Shown here piece by piece: positions 12,314-13,707 of a stretch of 13,707 nt of DNA. The position numbers were made by a program, and so were the translations under genes. The notes under the pieces were generated by a model that did no database searches, had not been told where the DNA came from, and saw only the letters and a list, made by a program, of their open reading frames with translations. The DNA comes from Planctomycetaceae bacterium. GTDB taxonomy: Bacteria > Planctomycetota > Planctomycetia > Pirellulales > Thermoguttaceae. How positions within the stretch are numbered: position 1 is the stretch's first letter; each line of letters starts with the position of its first letter. The stretch lies in assembly GCA_031288955.1 (NCBI GenBank), contig JAITQJ010000282.1, forward strand, positions 1 to 13,707, read 5' to 3'.

Positions 12314-13609
12314 CTACTGCACGCGCAGCCGGACGACTTTACCCAGCACGGCAGGAAGCGATTCCAATGTTTTGATGGCTGTCAGCAAACTGCCTTCGCG
12401 GCACTCGTGCGTTGTCAGTATCAGTACCGCATCATCGTCCGTTGAGGCATCGTCCGGCTCGTGCTGTATCATTGAGGCTATCGATATATTTTGCTTGCCG
12501 AGAATGCCTGCAATCTCGTGCATCACTCCCGGCTGGTCTTCGACCTTGAAACGCAAATACGATTTACCGAAAAATTCGTCGGGACTTTTTAACACCGCTG
12601 CCGGCTTGCTGCCCCAAAGGTTAAGCGTTTTGAATGTAATCGCCGTCCGTCCCAATACCGTATCAATCACGTCCCCGACAACCGCTGATGCCGTCGGCAT
12701 TTGACCGGCTCCAAGTCCTTGAAAAAACACGGGACCAACCGCATCGCCGACAACCCGTACCGCATTGAAAGCATCCCGCACTTTTGCCAGCGGATTGTCC
12801 GCTTTCACCAGCGTCGGCGAAACGTGCAATTCCAAACCTTCGGTACGGCGGACTGCAACGGCAAGCAACTTAATGCGGTAACCAAGTTCTTTGGCATAAC
12901 GAAAATCTATCGCATCAACGGCTTCAATGCCCGTGCGGGGTATCGATTTCCAATCGGCTGCGGCTCCAAATGCCATCTGTGCTAAAATCGTCAACTTCTG
13001 TACCGAATCGGTTCCGTCAACGTCCATTGCCGGATTTGCTTCGGCATAACCTAATTTTTGGGCTTGAGCAACGGCATCTTTATAGGACGTTTTGCCGCTC
13101 TCCATTTGCGATAAAATATAGTTACACGTTCCGTTGACGATGGCGGTAATGGACTGAAACGAGTTGGCTTGCAGGACGGTTTGCAGGGCGTTGAGTATTG
13201 GAATTCCGCCGCAAACAGACGCTTCAAAAGCGATTGTCCGGTTATTTTTTCGGGCGGTATCAAATAATTCTGCACCGTGTTGAGCGAGCAAGGCTTTATT
13301 GGCGGTAACAACATTTTTTCCGCCTTCCAAAAGGCGTTTGACGAAAGTCCGTGCCGGTTCTTGTCCGCCGATAAGTTCGATACCGATATGAATGTTCGGG
13401 TTGTTAAAGACCGAATCGGCATCGTTAGTCAACACGTCTGCGGGAATAGTAACGTCCCGTTGGGTTGTAACATCTTTATCGCAAATTTTGACGAGGCGTA
13501 CTTTTTTACCGGCTGCTTGGGCGATACTGTCCTGATGATTGAAAAGGATTTTGGCAACGCCGGTACCGATGGTACCGAAGCCGAATAATGCAACGTTAAC
13601 TGTGTCCAT
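12314..13609 (-). CDS. hom: Homoserine dehydrogenase with C-terminal ACT domain
   Basis: The enzyme reduces aspartate semialdehyde to homoserine with NAD(P)H, the branch point towards threonine and methionine. The product is 431 residues, the normal length for the monofunctional bacterial form. The Rossmann motif is GFGTIGTGVAK (10-20). Catalytic and substrate residues are in TANKALLAQHG (Lys105), FEASVCGGIPI, NGTCNYIL and YAEANPAMDVDGTDSVQKL (Glu190, Asp196, Asp198, Lys205). Residues about 352-431 are the regulatory ACT domain (LRFKVEDQPGVMHEIAGILG), so feedback inhibition by threonine or a related amino acid is expected from the family. No SD precedes the ATG, and a candidate promoter abuts it. 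No aspartokinase or threonine synthase lies in the window. Confidence 0.96.
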   Translation of the reverse strand: MDTVNVALFGFGTIGTGVAKILFNHQDSIAQAAGKKVRLVKICDKDVTTQRDVTIPADVLTNDADSVFNNPNIHIGIELIGGQEPARTFVKRLLEGGKNVVTANKALLAQHGAELFDTARKNNRTIAFEASVCGGIPILNALQTVLQANSFQSITAIVNGTCNYILSQMESGKTSYKDAVAQAQKLGYAEANPAMDVDGTDSVQKLTILAQMAFGAAADWKSIPRTGIEAVDAIDFRYAKELGYRIKLLAVAVRRTEGLELHVSPTLVKADNPLAKVRDAFNAVRVVGDAVGPVFFQGLGAGQMPTASAVVGDVIDTVLGRTAITFKTLNLWGSKPAAVLKSPDEFFGKSYLRFKVEDQPGVMHEIAGILGKQNISIASMIQHEPDDASTDDDAVLILTTHECREGSLLTAIKTLESLPAVLGKVVRLRVQ

Positions 13610-13617
13610 AACGTTTC

Positions 13618-13646
13618 AGTTTACCGCAAAACGGCATATCAGGCAA
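13618..13646 (-). promoter_or_regulatory. Candidate promoter of hom
   Basis: On the minus strand TTGCCT (13646-13641) and TAAACT (13623-13618) are spaced by 17 bp, each with four of six consensus matches. Transcription would start near 13611, about 2 nt before the ATG, implying a nearly leaderless message. The bases from 13647 to the window end show no gene I can support. Confidence 0.3.
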
Positions 13647-13707
13647 GTTATTGCAGGCAAAACGAAACCAGCGTGCAACATTTTGTCCAATCGTTATTAC
13701 CGGTAAA

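Overview
The window looks like chromosomal DNA of a planctomycete-type bacterium (Planctomycetota, possibly a Pirellulales/Thermoguttaceae-like lineage with moderate GC). This is inference from protein architecture, because there is no rRNA or marker gene. The pointers are a BON-domain protein with a Tyr/Pro/Gln-rich tail, a DksA/TraR zinc-finger protein with a lysine-rich histone-H1-like tail, an excisionase-type HTH protein with a long acidic linker and C-terminal membrane helices, and a YdjY-like exported domain. About half of the genes also lack a Shine-Dalgarno (SD) sequence.

Left part (1-2979). A minus-strand pair encodes a partial lipoprotein (1-247) and a BON-domain secreted protein (277-1251). 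It diverges from a plus-strand beta-hydroxyacid dehydrogenase (1383-2258). The 131-bp divergent gap contains a 13-bp palindrome over a candidate -35 box. A near-consensus promoter (TTGTCC-16-TATAAT) then drives the lysine-tailed DksA-like gene (2350-2979).

Middle part (3037-7927). A candidate promoter with a 7-6-7 inverted repeat precedes a lone LolD/MacB-type ABC ATPase (3126-3806). A pair follows: a small exported protein (3926-4330) and the HTH/acidic/membrane protein (4349-5686). Next come ribD of riboflavin synthesis (5725-6831) and a secreted Spy/LTXXQ-like protein (6924-7874). A hairpin at 7903-7927 lies at the convergent junction.

Right part (7927-13707). On the minus strand hslV (8406-8936) is coupled by ATGA to a half-length GT4 glycosyltransferase domain (7927-8409), and no hslU is seen. 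A decayed IS1-family transposase (9050-9362) and a truncated Rpn-type nuclease start (11209-11388) flank the most unusual gene. That gene is a single 544-residue ORF joining an undecaprenyl-diphosphate phosphatase (UppP/BacA) to a coiled-coil linker and a YdjY-like domain (9498-11132). A KaiC/RadA-like ATPase (11371-12273) and homoserine dehydrogenase (12314-13609) follow, both on the minus strand.

The window is mostly housekeeping and lineage-specific envelope or regulatory genes. The stretch 7.9-11.4 kb holds several truncated or relic genes. The strongest candidates for something not well described are the UppP-YdjY fusion, the membrane-anchored HTH protein with its small exported neighbour, and the lysine-tailed DksA-like protein. 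No rRNA, tRNA, CRISPR array or intact mobile element was seen.
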